NCBI RefSeq assembly: GCF_000720175.1 | Contig: NZ_JOIX01000052.1 | Location: forward strand, 1-50,751 | DNA from: Streptomyces sp. NRRL S-337 | GTDB taxonomy: Bacteria > Actinomycetota > Actinomycetes > Streptomycetales > Streptomycetaceae | Length of the DNA stretch: 50,751 nt | Direction: 5' to 3' | In this document: positions 49,862-50,751 of the stretch, one piece after another | How the letters are laid out: each line of letters opens with the position of its first letter | Numbering within the stretch: position 1 is the stretch's first letter | The notes under the pieces: generated by a model | Told to the model about the DNA's origin: nothing | Seen by the model: the letters and a program-made list of their open reading frames with translations, nothing else | The model's database searches: none | Position numbers and translations under genes: made by a program

Positions 49862-50539
49862 CTAGAAAGCCGGCTGCAGCAATCCCCCCAGCGCATTGCA
49901 CGCACTGACCATCTTCTGCAGCTCGCGCCGCGACATCCCGGCGTGCACCGGCAGCGTCAAGGTCTCGTCCACCGCCCGCTCGGTCTCCGGCAGGAACACG
50001 TCCCGCCGCAACCCCGGCAGCCGGTACACCGGCGCCTGTACCGGCACCCGGCACCCAACGCCCTTGGCCCGCAAGGCCCGTGCGAAAGCGTCCCGGTCCG
50101 GCCGGCCGTTCCCCGGCACCCGCACCACGTACTGTGCGTAAAGGTGCCCCGACGCCGGCGCGGGCGTCCGGACCCCGCTGAGCCGCTCGTCCAGATACGC
50201 CGCATGCGTCCGACGCAGCTCCGTACCCGCCGGGTCCGCCCCGGCCTCGTCCTCCACCAGCACCAACAGCCCCTGCCGCTGCCCCACTTCACGCAGCCGT
50301 CCGACCTCCGCCGGCCGCCCGAACTTGTGGACCGCCACGACCGCCACCGTCCGACTGGACACCACTTCGGCCACCGACGCCGGGTCCAGGCAGTAGCTGT
50401 CCGCGTCCACCTCGGCGAACACCGGCACCGCGCCCAACTCCACGACGGCCCGGGCCACTTCGGCGTTGCCGTACGCCGGCACCACGACCTCATCCCCGGT
50501 CCGCACACCGGCCGATTTGAGCGTTCCCACAGTCCGCAT
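49862..50539 (-). CDS. Incomplete DegT/DnrJ/EryC1-type aminotransferase-like protein
   Basis: A 225-residue protein of the fold-type I aminotransferase group. It begins at GDEVVVPAYGNAEVARAV (no substrate-binding N-terminus) and shows VAVVAVHKFGRPAEVGRLRE, but then jumps from VLVEDEAGADPAGT to HAAYLDERL, missing the ~100 residues that in full-length relatives carry the PLP-binding Lys. The C-terminal domain (YVVRVPGNGRPDRDAFARAL) is intact. The ATG at 50539 has AAGGA eight bases upstream. It is probably not an active aminotransferase: either a shortened family or a gene that suffered a deletion but kept its frame. It lies between the 5S rRNA gene and tRNA-Thr. Confidence 0.75.
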   Translation of the reverse strand: MRTVGTLKSAGVRTGDEVVVPAYGNAEVARAVVELGAVPVFAEVDADSYCLDPASVAEVVSSRTVAVVAVHKFGRPAEVGRLREVGQRQGLLVLVEDEAGADPAGTELRRTHAAYLDERLSGVRTPAPASGHLYAQYVVRVPGNGRPDRDAFARALRAKGVGCRVPVQAPVYRLPGLRRDVFLPETERAVDETLTLPVHAGMSRRELQKMVSACNALGGLLQPAF

Positions 50540-50606
50540 GAGGCGGATCCTTGTCAGATGAGGTGAACGTCGAGTTACGCCCACCACCCGAAAATCGGAA
50601 CAAAAA

Positions 50607-50647
50607 AGCTCCGGTCCCTGAACCACGAGGGTTCAGGGACCGGAGCT
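50607..50647 (-). terminator. Intrinsic terminator of the rRNA operon
   Basis: A perfect 18-bp stem (50607-50624 with 50630-50647), a five-base loop and a run of six A (50602-50607; T on the minus strand) directly after the 5S gene. The DegT-like gene begins 70 bases later. Confidence 0.95.
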
Positions 50648-50654
50648 GAAGAAT

Positions 50655-50751
50655 TGTTCGGCGGCGTCCTACTCTCCCACAGGGTCCCCCCTGCAGTACC
50701 ATCGGCGCTGAAAGGCTTAGCTTCCGGGTTCGAAATGTAACCGGGCGTTTC
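50655..50751 (-). rRNA. 5S ribosomal RNA, 5' end cut by the window edge
   Basis: The minus strand carries the 3' ~97 bases of 5S rRNA, including AACCCGGAAGCTAAGCC, TACTGCAGGGGGGA and the final GGACGCCGCCGAACA. About 20 bases at the 5' end are beyond the window, as would be the 23S and 16S genes of the operon. Confidence 0.95.

Overview
The window is about 72% GC and its genes show near-universal G/C at third codon positions. Gene content and order match a Streptomyces chromosome: miaA-miaB, gluR/gluK with gluABCD, recA-recX, lhr-nei, dpsB-clgR-cinA-pgsA-rimO, ftsK and the osaABC osmoadaptation locus, ending in a tRNA-Thr and the 3' end of an rRNA operon. This is the region I know from S. coelicolor as roughly SCO5746 to SCO5792 (numbering from memory). 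No phage, insertion sequence, integrase, CRISPR array or biosynthetic cluster was seen; this is core chromosome.

Layout. 0-6 kb: tRNA anticodon-loop modification genes miaA and miaB with a dioxygenase-like gene, a membrane protein with pentapeptide repeats, an acidic Ala/Glu-rich protein and an ankyrin protein. 6-14 kb: an orphan TAXI-type binding protein, a cold-shock gene, the two-component pair gluK/gluR and, divergently, the glutamate ABC transporter gluABCD. 14-18 kb: an FAD monooxygenase with a repetitive tail, then cysteine dioxygenase and rhodanese, set among six tandem-repeat families. 18-22 kb: DUF3046 gene, AI-2E-family permease, recA under a probable LexA box, recX, and a prenyltransferase-like protein. 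22-25 kb: an AraC regulator with azlC/azlD. 25-31 kb: the very large helicase Lhr with the Nei-type glycosylase, then a short-chain dehydrogenase. 31-40 kb: a leftward series dpsB, clgR, cinA, pgsA, rimO, a RodZ-like protein and ftsK; cinA/pgsA/rimO are translationally coupled. 40-49 kb: osaB, the 1839-residue poly-HAMP hybrid kinase OsaA and the divergent multidomain phosphatase OsaC. 49-50.75 kb: a frameshifted beta-propeller pseudogene, tRNA-Thr(GGU), an incomplete DegT-type aminotransferase gene and the end of a 5S rRNA gene with its terminator.

Functional links. MiaA and MiaB act successively on A37 of tRNA. GluK/GluR is placed to control gluABCD. Cysteine dioxygenase and rhodanese overlap by four bases and probably handle excess cysteine sulfur. 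RecA, RecX, Lhr, Nei and FtsK serve DNA repair and segregation. ClgR controls Clp proteolysis and ends in an Ala-Ala tail that makes it a substrate. OsaA, OsaB and OsaC form an osmotic-stress circuit.

The least explained features are the tandem repeats. Several arrays begin or end at a stop codon: a 24-27 bp array with a stop in every unit at 131-218, a 12-bp array ending at 16123, and a 10-bp array ending in the recX stop at 17905. A 12-unit array of 13 bp lies at 16196-16351. A possible cysteine-codon leader precedes the cysteine dioxygenase gene. All functions are inferred from sequence reading and family knowledge; no database search was run.
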